Shown one piece after another: positions 1 to 5,778 of a stretch of DNA of 5,860 bases. How positions within the stretch are numbered: position 1 is the stretch's first letter; each line of letters starts with the position of its first letter. Origin of the DNA: Planctomycetota bacterium (GTDB lineage Bacteria > Planctomycetota > UBA8108); assembly GCA_016928605.1 (NCBI GenBank), contig JAFGKN010000785.1, positions 1 to 5,860 of the forward strand, written 5' to 3'. Made by a program: the position numbers and the translations under genes. The notes beneath the pieces were generated by a model. That model made no database searches. It was given only the letters and a program-made list of their open reading frames with translations, and was not told where the DNA came from.

Positions 1-1
1 C

Positions 2-547
2 TCCGCTCCCCTCTCCGTCGTCTCCGAGGTGACCCCGCGGATCGAGGCGATGGCCGGAGAAAAGGGCCCTCTGGGCCGGGGCGGCATGGCGAGCAAGCTG
101 ATGGCCGCCCGCATCGCCACCCAGAGCGGGAGCTTCGCGGTGATCGCGAGCGGCAACCGTCCGGACACGATCCGCGATATCCTGGCGGGAGAGGACATCG
201 GCACACTCTTCCTCCCCAGCCGACGCCTGGCGAGCCGCAAGCGATGGATCGCCTTCGCCAGCTCGGCCGCCGGCCGGATCTCCGTCAACGAGGGAGCGCG
301 CAGCGCGATCTGCGACCGCGGATCGAGCCTCCTCTTCGCAGGGGTGAGCCGCCTCGACGGTGAGTTCCACCGCGGCGACGTCGTGAGCATCGTCGCCGAC
401 CGGGGCGGGGAGTTCGCCCGCGGCATAACGAACTACGACGCGAGCGAGGCCCGTCCCCTCATCGGCAAGCGCTCCGAGGAGATCTTCCGCATCGTCGGCC
501 GCAACTTCGAGGAGCTGATCAACCGGGACAACCTCGTCGTGAGGTGA
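2..547 (+). CDS. proB: Glutamate 5-kinase, C-terminal part (5' end outside window)
   Basis: ProB phosphorylates L-glutamate to gamma-glutamyl phosphate in the cytoplasm, the first committed step of proline biosynthesis. The frame is open from the window edge, so 181 codons are visible, about half of a usual 360-380 residue enzyme. Near the visible N-terminus lies the amino-acid-kinase segment SVVSEVTPRIEAMAG followed by GRGGMASKL, the family's glycine-rich GxGGMxxK loop. Next come IASG, GTLFLP and RKRWIAF, the typical link into the PUA domain. The PUA domain covers roughly the last 80 residues: GRISVNEGA, the GSSLLFAGV strand, then FHRGDVVSI, ARGITNYDASE and a C-terminal RDNLVV close to the usual HRDNLVV. 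The domain order and ending are complete, so only the 5' half is missing. It converges on the lipoprotein gene with a 15-nt gap. Family identity is recognised from motifs; activity is inferred because the first half is unseen. Confidence 0.95.
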   Translation, partial: SAPLSVVSEVTPRIEAMAGEKGPLGRGGMASKLMAARIATQSGSFAVIASGNRPDTIRDILAGEDIGTLFLPSRRLASRKRWIAFASSAAGRISVNEGARSAICDRGSSLLFAGVSRLDGEFHRGDVVSIVADRGGEFARGITNYDASEARPLIGKRSEEIFRIVGRNFEELINRDNLVVR

Positions 548-566
548 CGGGACCACCCGCCGTCAC
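544..566. other. Inverted repeat across the convergent stop codons of proB and the lipoprotein gene
   Basis: A perfect 7-bp inverted repeat, GTGACGG at 544-550 and CCGTCAC at 560-566, encloses a 9-nt loop. The left arm contains the proB stop TGA (545-547) and the right arm contains the reverse-strand stop TCA (563-565). In RNA the stem could add one G-U pair at 543/567. It could act as a compact bidirectional transcription end, but neither side has a T-tract, so a classical intrinsic terminator is not supported. A chance palindrome created by two facing TGA codons is also possible. Confidence 0.4.
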
Positions 567-1810
567 TCGTACAAGAGGTACTGCGCGCGGCGCGCGAGGT
601 AGTCCTCGAGGTCGGCCTTCCAGGATGCTGCGATCTCCCGCGGAGGGACTCCGCGCTCGATGGCCTCCCGCAGCTTGGCGGTGCCGGCCAGCCGGTCGAA
701 TCCCTGCTCGCGAAAGGCGAACTCGTCCGGATGCAGCCGCCGCACGGCGTCGATGAGGGCGACCGCCGTGAGCACGGGCTCGTAAGCCTCCGGGTCGATG
801 AGGTGGACCTCGATGCCGGAGCAGATCTCGCCCTCGTGCTTGCTGAACACCGGCGTGAACCAGGCCTCGCGGAAGAGCGCGCCGGGGAGATCCATCGCGC
901 TGAGCTCCATCGCCAGCCGGTGCCCGTCGACCCACGGAGCGCCCACGAGCCGGAAGGGCCGCGTCGTGCCGCGGCCCTCGCTCAGGTTGGTCCCTTCCAC
1001 GAGCACCGTGCCGGCGTAGATGAGGGCGATCTCGGGCGTCGGGATGTTCGGAGAGGGCGCGATCCAGCGCGCGCGCCACTGCGGCGGCAGTTCGCCGCGG
1101 CGGTATCCCTCCATCTCCACGACGCGCAGGTCGGCTCCCACCGAGCGCTCGGCGTTGACGAGGCGCGCGTACTCCCCCACCGTGAGCCCGTGGCGGAGGG
1201 GGAGCGCGTGCGGACCGACGAACGACTCCCGCCCCTTCTCGAGCACGGGGCCCTCGACGCGGATCCCTCCGCTCGCGACAGGGCGATCGAGCACCCAGAC
1301 CTCGATGCCGGCCCCGGCGGCGGCCTCCATCACGGCGAGGAGCGTGGAGAGATACGTGTACGCGCGGACTCCGATGTCCTGGATGTCGAAGACGATGGCG
1401 TCGACGCCGTCGAGCATCTCCGGGGTCGGACGGCGCGTCCTGCCGTAGAGGCTGTGGACCGGAGCGCCCGTCCTGGGGTCCTGGATGCTCTCCACGCCCA
1501 CGCCCGCCTCCGCCTCGCCCCGGAAGCCGTGCTCGGGGCCGAGGATCGCCGCGAGCTCGACGCCTGGAGCCTCGGCCAGCAGGTCGACCACGCTCCGCAG
1601 GCGCCGGTCGACGCCGGTCGGGTTGGTCACCACGGCGACCTTTTTCCCCGCCAGCGGGGCGAACGACTCCTCGACCAGGACGTCGAGGCCGGTGCGGAAG
1701 GGAGTCGCCTTGCGGGCCTGGCATCCGCCGGAAGACGAGCCCGCGGCCAGGGCCAGAAGCGGGACGAGGAGGAGCCAGCGACGGCTCGCCCCGAGGCTTG
1801 TTCGGCGCAT
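563..1810 (-). CDS. DUF1343 / GH171 family lipoprotein, probable exo-beta-N-acetylmuramidase (NamZ-like)
   Basis: Members of this family (DUF1343; NamZ, glycoside hydrolase family 171) remove N-acetylmuramic acid from the non-reducing ends of peptidoglycan fragments, supporting cell-wall recycling. I chose ATG at 1810 over the in-frame ATG at 1879 because a GAGGTG ribosome site (complement of 1816-1821) lies 5 nt upstream and a signal peptide starts right there. This gives 415 residues. Residues 1-30 carry arginines (R2, R3, R10, R11), a hydrophobic stretch 12-23 and C30 in SSGGC, an imperfect lipobox. The mature part has the family hallmarks: TNPTGVD (62-68), GPEHGFRG (91-98), SLYG (120-123), FDIQDIGVRAYTY (141-153), LDRP (174-177), VEGP (185-188), RHG (206-208), SPNIPT (253-258) and EGTNLSEGRGTTRPF (272-286). 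It ends in the usual YLLY. The protein probably acts in the periplasm or on a membrane face. Family assignment is very secure; substrate is by family analogy. It has no muropeptide-recycling partner in view. Confidence 0.93.
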   Translation of the reverse strand: MRRTSLGASRRWLLLVPLLALAAGSSSGGCQARKATPFRTGLDVLVEESFAPLAGKKVAVVTNPTGVDRRLRSVVDLLAEAPGVELAAILGPEHGFRGEAEAGVGVESIQDPRTGAPVHSLYGRTRRPTPEMLDGVDAIVFDIQDIGVRAYTYLSTLLAVMEAAAGAGIEVWVLDRPVASGGIRVEGPVLEKGRESFVGPHALPLRHGLTVGEYARLVNAERSVGADLRVVEMEGYRRGELPPQWRARWIAPSPNIPTPEIALIYAGTVLVEGTNLSEGRGTTRPFRLVGAPWVDGHRLAMELSAMDLPGALFREAWFTPVFSKHEGEICSGIEVHLIDPEAYEPVLTAVALIDAVRRLHPDEFAFREQGFDRLAGTAKLREAIERGVPPREIAASWKADLEDYLARRAQYLLYE

Positions 1811-1815
1811 GCGAG

Positions 1816-1821
1816 CACCTC
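1816..1821 (-). promoter_or_regulatory. Ribosome binding site deciding the lipoprotein start
   Basis: On the reverse strand GAGGTG precedes ATG 1810 by 5 nt (CTCGC). The longer in-frame alternative starting at 1879 has no comparable purine-rich site and would put 23 arginine/glycine-rich residues before the signal peptide, so the shorter start is preferred. Confidence 0.6.
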
Positions 1822-1850
1822 GTTTCCCATGGGGTCTACCGGGTTCCCGA

Positions 1851-1879
1851 TTGCCAACGGGGCCGCGTTTCGCTCTCAT
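1851..1879 (+). promoter_or_regulatory. Weak candidate sigma-70-like promoter for polA
   Basis: TTGCCA at 1851-1856 matches the -35 consensus TTGACA at five of six bases. After a 17-nt spacer, TCTCAT at 1874-1879 matches the -10 consensus at four of six but lacks the important second-position A. It would start transcription about 70 nt before the polA start. It is the best pairing I found in the 146-nt divergent region, but by consensus alone it is marginal. I found no convincing paired elements for the reverse-strand lipoprotein gene. Confidence 0.2.
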
Positions 1880-1933
1880 CCGGGAAGCGAACGACTCCCA
1901 CGGGAACTCCGAAAGCCTGCAGACTACCAGAGA

Positions 1934-1949
1934 TCGCCGCTCGCGGCGA
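1934..1949 (+). promoter_or_regulatory. Hairpin immediately upstream of the polA GTG start
   Basis: TCGCCG (1934-1939), loop CTCG (1940-1943) and CGGCGA (1944-1949) form a perfect 6-bp stem with a 4-nt loop, ending 7 nt before GTG 1957. It occupies the place where a Shine-Dalgarno sequence would be expected, and none is visible there (only ACAGAGCC between stem and start). It may set or limit polA translation. In GC-rich DNA such a stem can also arise by chance. Confidence 0.35.
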
Positions 1950-1956
1950 CAGAGCC

Positions 1957-4677
1957 GTGAAGACCTTCTACATCATCGACGGGCACGCCCAGATCTTCCG
2001 GGCCTACTACGCTCCCTTCCGCCCGCTGACGTCTCCCGCGGGCGAGCCGACCAAGGCGGTCTACGTCTTCACCCAGATGGTGCTTGGCATCCTCAGGGAC
2101 AAGAAGCCGGATTACCTGGCCGTCGCCCTCGACACGAGCGACTCGACGACCGAGCGCAGATCCTACTATCCGGAGTACAAGACCAACCGAGAGACGACGC
2201 CGGAGGATCTCCCCGCCCAGATCGACCGGATCGTCGAGATCCTGGAAGCGATGGAGATCCCGATCTTCCGCGTCGAGGGTCAGGAGGCCGACGACATCAT
2301 CGCGACGGTCGCGGAGCGGTTCCGGGACGAGGACATCGAGCTGCGGATCGTCAGCCGCGACAAGGATCTCCACCAGCTCCTCACCGACAGGGTGAAGCTC
2401 TGGGATCCGATGAAGGACCGGCTGATCGATGCGCGGGGCCTCGAGGAGACACTCGGGTACACGCCGGCGGAGGCGGTCGAGATCCAGACCCTCACCGGCG
2501 ACAGCACGGACAACGTGCCGGGGATCACCGGGATCGGTCCCAAGAAGGCGCTCGACCTCATCAAGAAGTACGGCACGGCGGAAGGCGTCGTGGAGCACGC
2601 CGGCGAGCTCACGCCCAAGATGCGCGAGAACGTCCTCAAGGAGCGCGGGATCCTCGAGACCTCGCGGCGTCTCGTCACGCTCAACCGGCGCGTGAAGCTC
2701 GATCTCGACCTCGAGCGCTGCGCTCTCCGGCCTCCGAGGCCCGAGAAGCTCGCGCCCATCTTCGAGGAGCTGGGATTCCGGAGCCTCCTCGATGGGCTCG
2801 CGCCGGGAGGCGGAGCGACGGGACGCGCGGGCGAGCCGGGCGCCCGAGGAGCCAACGGGACTGCGAAGGACGCCCGCTACGAGCGGATCGACACCCCCGA
2901 GAAGCTCGACGGATTCCTCGCGCGGCTCCGCGACGTGAAGCGGTTCGCCATCGACACCGAGACCACCTCGCTGAGCGCCGCCGACTGCGATCTGGTCGGG
3001 CTCTCCTTCTCCTGGAAGGCGGGCGAGGCCTTCTACCTGCCGGTCCGCTCGCGAAAGGGAGACGCGCTCGATCCGGACAGGACCGTCGAGGCTCTGCGGC
3101 CGATCCTCGAGGATCCGGCGGTCGAGAAGTGCGGCCAGAACATCAAGTTCGACATCGTGGTCCTGGCCGGCGCCGGCATCGCTCTCCGGGGAGTCGTGTT
3201 CGACTCGATGGTCGCCTCCTACCTCCTCTTTCCGGACCGGCGGAGCCACGGGATGGACGCGATGGCCCGCGACTTCCTCGGCCATCAGACGATCCCCATC
3301 ACCGAGGTGATCGGCACCGGCAAGGACGAGATCTCGATGCTCGATGCCGATCCCGACATCCTGACGCGCTACGCCGCGGAGGATGCCGATATCACCTGGC
3401 GGCTCCACGAGCACCTCGCGCCCCTCATCGAGGAGTCCTCCATCAAGCCGCTCTTCCACGACGTCGAGATGCCGCTCGTCGATGTCCTCGCGCACATGGA
3501 GTACAGCGGCGTGGCGATCGACGAGAAGCGGCTGAAGAAGATCTCGAAGAGTCTCGGCCGCCGCATCGAGAAGCTCGTCGAGGAGATCCACGATGTCGCC
3601 GGTCACGAGTTCTCCATCGACTCGCCCAAGCAGCTCGCGGGCGTGCTCTTCGACGAGCAGGGGCTGCGCGTCGTGAAGAAGACCAAGACCTCGCGCAGCA
3701 CGGATGCGAGCGTGCTCCAGACGCTGGCCGGAGAGACGGCCCACCCCCTGCCCCGCCTCGTCCTCGAGTACCGCGAGCTGGCGAAGCTGCGCTCGACCTA
3801 CGTCGACCCGCTGCCGTCGCTCGTCTCGAAGAAGACGGGCAGGATCCACGCCAGCTTCCACCAGACGGTCACGGCCACCGGACGCCTCAGCTCCTCCGAC
3901 CCGAACCTCCAGAACATCCCGATCCGCACCGAGCAGGGACGCGAGATACGCAAGGCCTTCGTCCCAGGCTCTCGCGAGGATGTGCTCATCACCGCCGACT
4001 ACTCGCAGATCGAGCTGCGCATACTCGCCCACCTCTCGAAGGATCCGGGGCTCCGCGAGGCCTTCGCCGAGGACCGGGACATCCACGCCTTCGTGGCCTC
4101 GCAGATCTACGGTGTCCCTCTGGAGAAGGTCACCAAGCAGCAGAGGACGCGCGCCAAGGCCGTGAACTTCGGCATCATCTACGGCCAGGGCGCGTTCGGG
4201 CTCGCCCAGTCTCTTTCCATCTCACGCGGCGAGGCCGCAGAGTTCATCCGGAAGTACAAGGAGCGCTACGCCGGCATCGCGGGGTTCGTGGAGGAGTGCG
4301 TCGCGCGCGCGGAGAAGGACGGCTACGTGACGACCATGCTCGGGCGGCGGCGCCCGATCCCGGAGGCCCGCTCGCAGAACCGCGCGGTCCGCGCGCAGGG
4401 CGAGCGCCTCGCCGTCAACACGGTCGTCCAGGGGAGCGCAGCCGACATGATCAAGGTGGCGATGGTCCGCATCCACGAGAGGATCCGGGCCGGCGACCTC
4501 CCCCTCCGCCTGCTCATCCAGGTTCACGACGAGCTCGTCTTCGAGTCGCCGCGGCGCCTCGCGGAGGCGCACGCCGAGCTGGCCCGCGAGGAGATGGTCC
4601 GCGCGCTGCCGCTCGACGTGCCGCTCAAGGTCGACGTGGCGTGGGGCGACAACTGGCTCGAGGGGAAGGAGTCGTGA
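1957..4677 (+). CDS. polA: DNA polymerase I (5' nuclease, 3'-5' exonuclease and polymerase)
   Basis: Pol I removes RNA primers, fills gaps and works in excision repair. GTG 1957 gives 906 residues (E. coli Pol I has 928) and places FYIIDG at the N-terminus exactly as in the family; the frame stays open upstream to 1798 but that part does not resemble PolA. The 5' nuclease domain (about 1-280) keeps its metal-binding acids: D8, D59, E110/D112/D113 in EADD, D135/D137 in SRDKDLHQ, and D182/D185 in TGDSTDN, followed by the GITGIGPKK helix-hairpin-helix. A Gly/Ala-rich linker covers about 281-306. The proofreading domain has all three motifs: D333/E335 (DTET), D399 (NIKFD) and Y472/D476 (YAAED). 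The polymerase domain has TGRLSSSDPNLQNIP, motif A D681 (DYSQIELR), the O-helix R730, K734, F738, Y742 (KAVNFGIIYG) and motif C H857-D858-E859 (QVHDE). F738 matches E. coli F762. The downstream GNAT gene overlaps by 4 nt. Confidence 0.98.
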   Translation: MKTFYIIDGHAQIFRAYYAPFRPLTSPAGEPTKAVYVFTQMVLGILRDKKPDYLAVALDTSDSTTERRSYYPEYKTNRETTPEDLPAQIDRIVEILEAMEIPIFRVEGQEADDIIATVAERFRDEDIELRIVSRDKDLHQLLTDRVKLWDPMKDRLIDARGLEETLGYTPAEAVEIQTLTGDSTDNVPGITGIGPKKALDLIKKYGTAEGVVEHAGELTPKMRENVLKERGILETSRRLVTLNRRVKLDLDLERCALRPPRPEKLAPIFEELGFRSLLDGLAPGGGATGRAGEPGARGANGTAKDARYERIDTPEKLDGFLARLRDVKRFAIDTETTSLSAADCDLVGLSFSWKAGEAFYLPVRSRKGDALDPDRTVEALRPILEDPAVEKCGQNIKFDIVVLAGAGIALRGVVFDSMVASYLLFPDRRSHGMDAMARDFLGHQTIPITEVIGTGKDEISMLDADPDILTRYAAEDADITWRLHEHLAPLIEESSIKPLFHDVEMPLVDVLAHMEYSGVAIDEKRLKKISKSLGRRIEKLVEEIHDVAGHEFSIDSPKQLAGVLFDEQGLRVVKKTKTSRSTDASVLQTLAGETAHPLPRLVLEYRELAKLRSTYVDPLPSLVSKKTGRIHASFHQTVTATGRLSSSDPNLQNIPIRTEQGREIRKAFVPGSREDVLITADYSQIELRILAHLSKDPGLREAFAEDRDIHAFVASQIYGVPLEKVTKQQRTRAKAVNFGIIYGQGAFGLAQSLSISRGEAAEFIRKYKERYAGIAGFVEECVARAEKDGYVTTMLGRRRPIPEARSQNRAVRAQGERLAVNTVVQGSAADMIKVAMVRIHERIRAGDLPLRLLIQVHDELVFESPRRLAEAHAELAREEMVRALPLDVPLKVDVAWGDNWLEGKES
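4661..4671 (+). promoter_or_regulatory. Purine-rich ribosome binding region for the GNAT gene inside the polA end
   Basis: AGGGGAAGGAG lies in the last codons of polA directly before the GTGA overlap. The AAGGAG part is only 2 nt from GTG 4674, while AGGGG is 8 nt away, so either part could pair with 16S rRNA. Together with the overlapping stop/start it supports translation of the second gene by coupling. Confidence 0.5.
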
Positions 4678-5621
4678 CCGCGCCCGCGATCCGCCCCCTC
4701 CGCCGGGAGGACCTGGAGAAGATCCGGCACCTCGTAGCGGAGGCGGCGCCCCAACTCCACCTGGTGCGCGCGGACCTCGAGGCGAATCTCATCGACGATC
4801 CGGACGGGGCGGACGATCTGCGGCCGGTGCTCGAGATCTCAGGCCGGATCGCGGCCCTGGGATGCGCCGTGGTGCGCCCGAGCGCTGCGGGCGACGATCC
4901 CGGCGCGCCGCATCCCCGGCGGGAGCCCGTCGGGCACGTCAAGATCGTCGCGGTGGATCGCGGGCACCGCCGCCGCGGGCTCGGCCGGAGGCTTCTCGAT
5001 GCGCTGGAGATGGCGATGGCCTCCCGCGGCGCGCGACGCGCGCTCCTCGACGGCGCGGCGCCGGTCTACCTCCAGCCGGGGGTGCCGGCCGCCGCCGCCG
5101 GAGCGATCTCCTTCTTCGAGTCGCGCGGCTACCGGCGGACGGAGACCCGCGCCAGCCTCCACACCGACCTCGCGCATCTCGATCTCGACGCGCCAGGCGA
5201 GGAGATGAGGCTCCGCGCCGAGGGGATCGAGATCGAGCGCGCGGACCCCAGCCGCCTGCGCGGCATCCTGGAGGCGATCGAGGAGGAGTTCTCGAGCGCG
5301 TGGGCGAGGGAGGCCGAGCGCGCCGCCGCCGGCCCCGCAGCCGCGCTGCACGTCGCCTGGAGCGGAGACCGCCTCGCCGGCTTCTGCGCCGCCGCCACCT
5401 GGGCCCGCAACGTCCTCGGGCCCGTGGGCACCGCGGCGCCGTTCGAGCGGCGCGGCATCGGCACGGCGCTCGCGAGGCGGTGCCTCCGCGACCTGCGCGG
5501 CGCCGGCGAGAAGGACGCCATCGCCGCATGGATCGGCCCGCGCGGCTTCTATCTCCGCCTGGCGCCGGGCTGGCGCGAGATCGAGTACGCGGCGATGGAG
5601 AAGGCGATCTCCGGATCCTGA
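4674..5621 (+). CDS. Tandem-domain GNAT acetyltransferase, substrate unknown
   Basis: A 315-residue protein with two GNAT folds, which transfer an acetyl group from acetyl-CoA, usually to an amine. The start is GTG in the GTGA overlap with the polA stop. The frame is open far upstream, but GNAT-like sequence (IRPLRREDLEKI) begins at residue 6, which fixes this start. Domain 1 (about 5-165) has VKIVAVDRGHRRRGLG, where R99-x-x-G102-x-G104 is the acetyl-CoA pyrophosphate loop, then YLQPGVP (132-138) and FFESRGY (147-153). Domain 2 (about 185-315) has a second loop ERRGIG (258-263), in which the usual first Arg/Gln is Glu258, and then WIGPRGFY (286-293). This layout, with PGVP in the first half and GP-x-FY in the second, resembles uncharacterised two-domain GNAT proteins found in several bacterial phyla; this comparison is from memory. 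One domain may be catalytic and the other structural. Its substrate cannot be told from sequence. It is likely co-expressed with polA. Confidence 0.88.
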   Translation: MTAPAIRPLRREDLEKIRHLVAEAAPQLHLVRADLEANLIDDPDGADDLRPVLEISGRIAALGCAVVRPSAAGDDPGAPHPRREPVGHVKIVAVDRGHRRRGLGRRLLDALEMAMASRGARRALLDGAAPVYLQPGVPAAAAGAISFFESRGYRRTETRASLHTDLAHLDLDAPGEEMRLRAEGIEIERADPSRLRGILEAIEEEFSSAWAREAERAAAGPAAALHVAWSGDRLAGFCAAATWARNVLGPVGTAAPFERRGIGTALARRCLRDLRGAGEKDAIAAWIGPRGFYLRLAPGWREIEYAAMEKAISGS

Positions 5622-5647
5622 CCGGCGATGGAGAAAGCCATCCCCGC
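5590..5647 (+). repeat. Imperfect direct repeat spanning the GNAT stop codon
   Basis: The 13-mer CGGCGATGGAGAA occurs at 5590-5602 and again at 5623-5635, and similarity continues for about ten more bases in each copy. The offset is 33 nt, exactly 11 codons, and the second copy begins right after the GNAT stop (5619-5621) in the same frame. The peptide AMEKAI is therefore encoded both before and after the stop. It looks like an old tandem duplication of the gene's 3' end. The frame after the stop is open until TGA 5718-5720, but there is no sign that it is translated. Confidence 0.6.
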
Positions 5648-5699
5648 CCCTGGAGCGGCGGGGCTGCGCCCAGCCCGAGGCCGGAAGGCGCCTGGCGCC
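5642..5699 (+). terminator. Cluster of GC-rich hairpins after the GNAT gene, possible transcription end
   Basis: Three stems can form in a row: CCCCGCC/GGCGGGG (5642-5648 with 5657-5663, 8-nt loop), GGGCTG/CAGCCC (5661-5666 with 5671-5676, 4-nt loop) and GGCGC/GCGCC (5687-5691 with 5695-5699, 3-nt loop). The first two share bases 5661-5663 and so would compete. None is followed by a T-run, so this is not a canonical intrinsic terminator. It may end or attenuate the polA-GNAT transcript with help from Rho, or simply protect the 3' end. Confidence 0.3.
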
Positions 5700-5700
5700 C

Positions 5701-5760
5701 CCGCGGCCGGCGCACCTTGATCGCCGCGGCCGGCGCACCTTGATCGCCGCGACCGGCGCG
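5701..5760 (+). repeat. 23-bp tandem repeat, two perfect copies plus a partial third
   Basis: The unit at 5701-5723 is repeated without change at 5724-5746. A third partial copy at 5747-5759 matches 12 of 13 bases before diverging. The unit begins CCGCGGCCGGCG and ends CACCTTGATCG. Each full copy contains TTGATC (5717-5722 and 5740-5745), the second of which is the candidate -35 element of tyrA. The recent-looking identity suggests slippage or unequal exchange. Confidence 0.85.
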
Positions 5761-5769
5761 GAGTAGACT
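5740..5769 (+). promoter_or_regulatory. Candidate promoter for tyrA
   Basis: TTGATC at 5740-5745 (four of six to TTGACA) is followed after an 18-nt spacer by TAGACT at 5764-5769 (four of six to TATAAT, including the key T1, A2 and T6). The -10 lies in a small AT-richer island in otherwise very GC-rich sequence. Transcription would begin near 5776, only a few bases before ATG 5779, giving a leaderless or nearly leaderless message. This fits the lack of a well-placed Shine-Dalgarno site: the only GGAG ends 15 nt before the ATG. Confidence 0.35.
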
Positions 5770-5778
5770 CTACACGCC

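Noticed and set aside
1811..1879. Longer version of the lipoprotein beginning at the ATG at 1879
   Set aside because: It would add 23 Arg/Gly-rich residues before a clear signal peptide and lacks a ribosome site, whereas ATG 1810 has GAGGTG 5 nt upstream.
1798..1956. N-terminal extension of polA from the in-frame ATG at 1798
   Set aside because: The extra 53 residues do not resemble PolA, overlap the lipoprotein start region and would displace the conserved FYIIDG from the N-terminus.
731..1960. Forward open frame of about 400 codons opposite the lipoprotein gene
   Set aside because: Antisense shadow: the reverse strand encodes a protein with a complete set of DUF1343 motifs, while this frame shows none and is rich in Arg, His and Asp.
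1924..4086. Reverse-strand open frame of about 720 codons opposite polA
   Set aside because: It lies wholly antisense to conserved polA codons, has no recognisable domain, and its Asp/Glu/Arg/Val-rich composition mirrors polA codon use. Lack of stops is expected at this GC content.
1485..4673. Forward frame open for more than 4 kb, running antisense to the lipoprotein gene and through all of polA in another frame before becoming the GNAT gene
   Set aside because: Upstream of 4674 the translation is Arg/Pro/Gly-rich, low-complexity and unlike any protein family, as expected for a shadow frame of GC-rich genes. The GNAT domain begins only at 4674.
5628..5720. Small 30-codon frame beginning MEKAI after the GNAT stop
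   Set aside because: It derives from the duplicated 3' end of the GNAT gene, is Pro/Ala/Gly-rich with no ribosome site, and is best seen as duplication debris.
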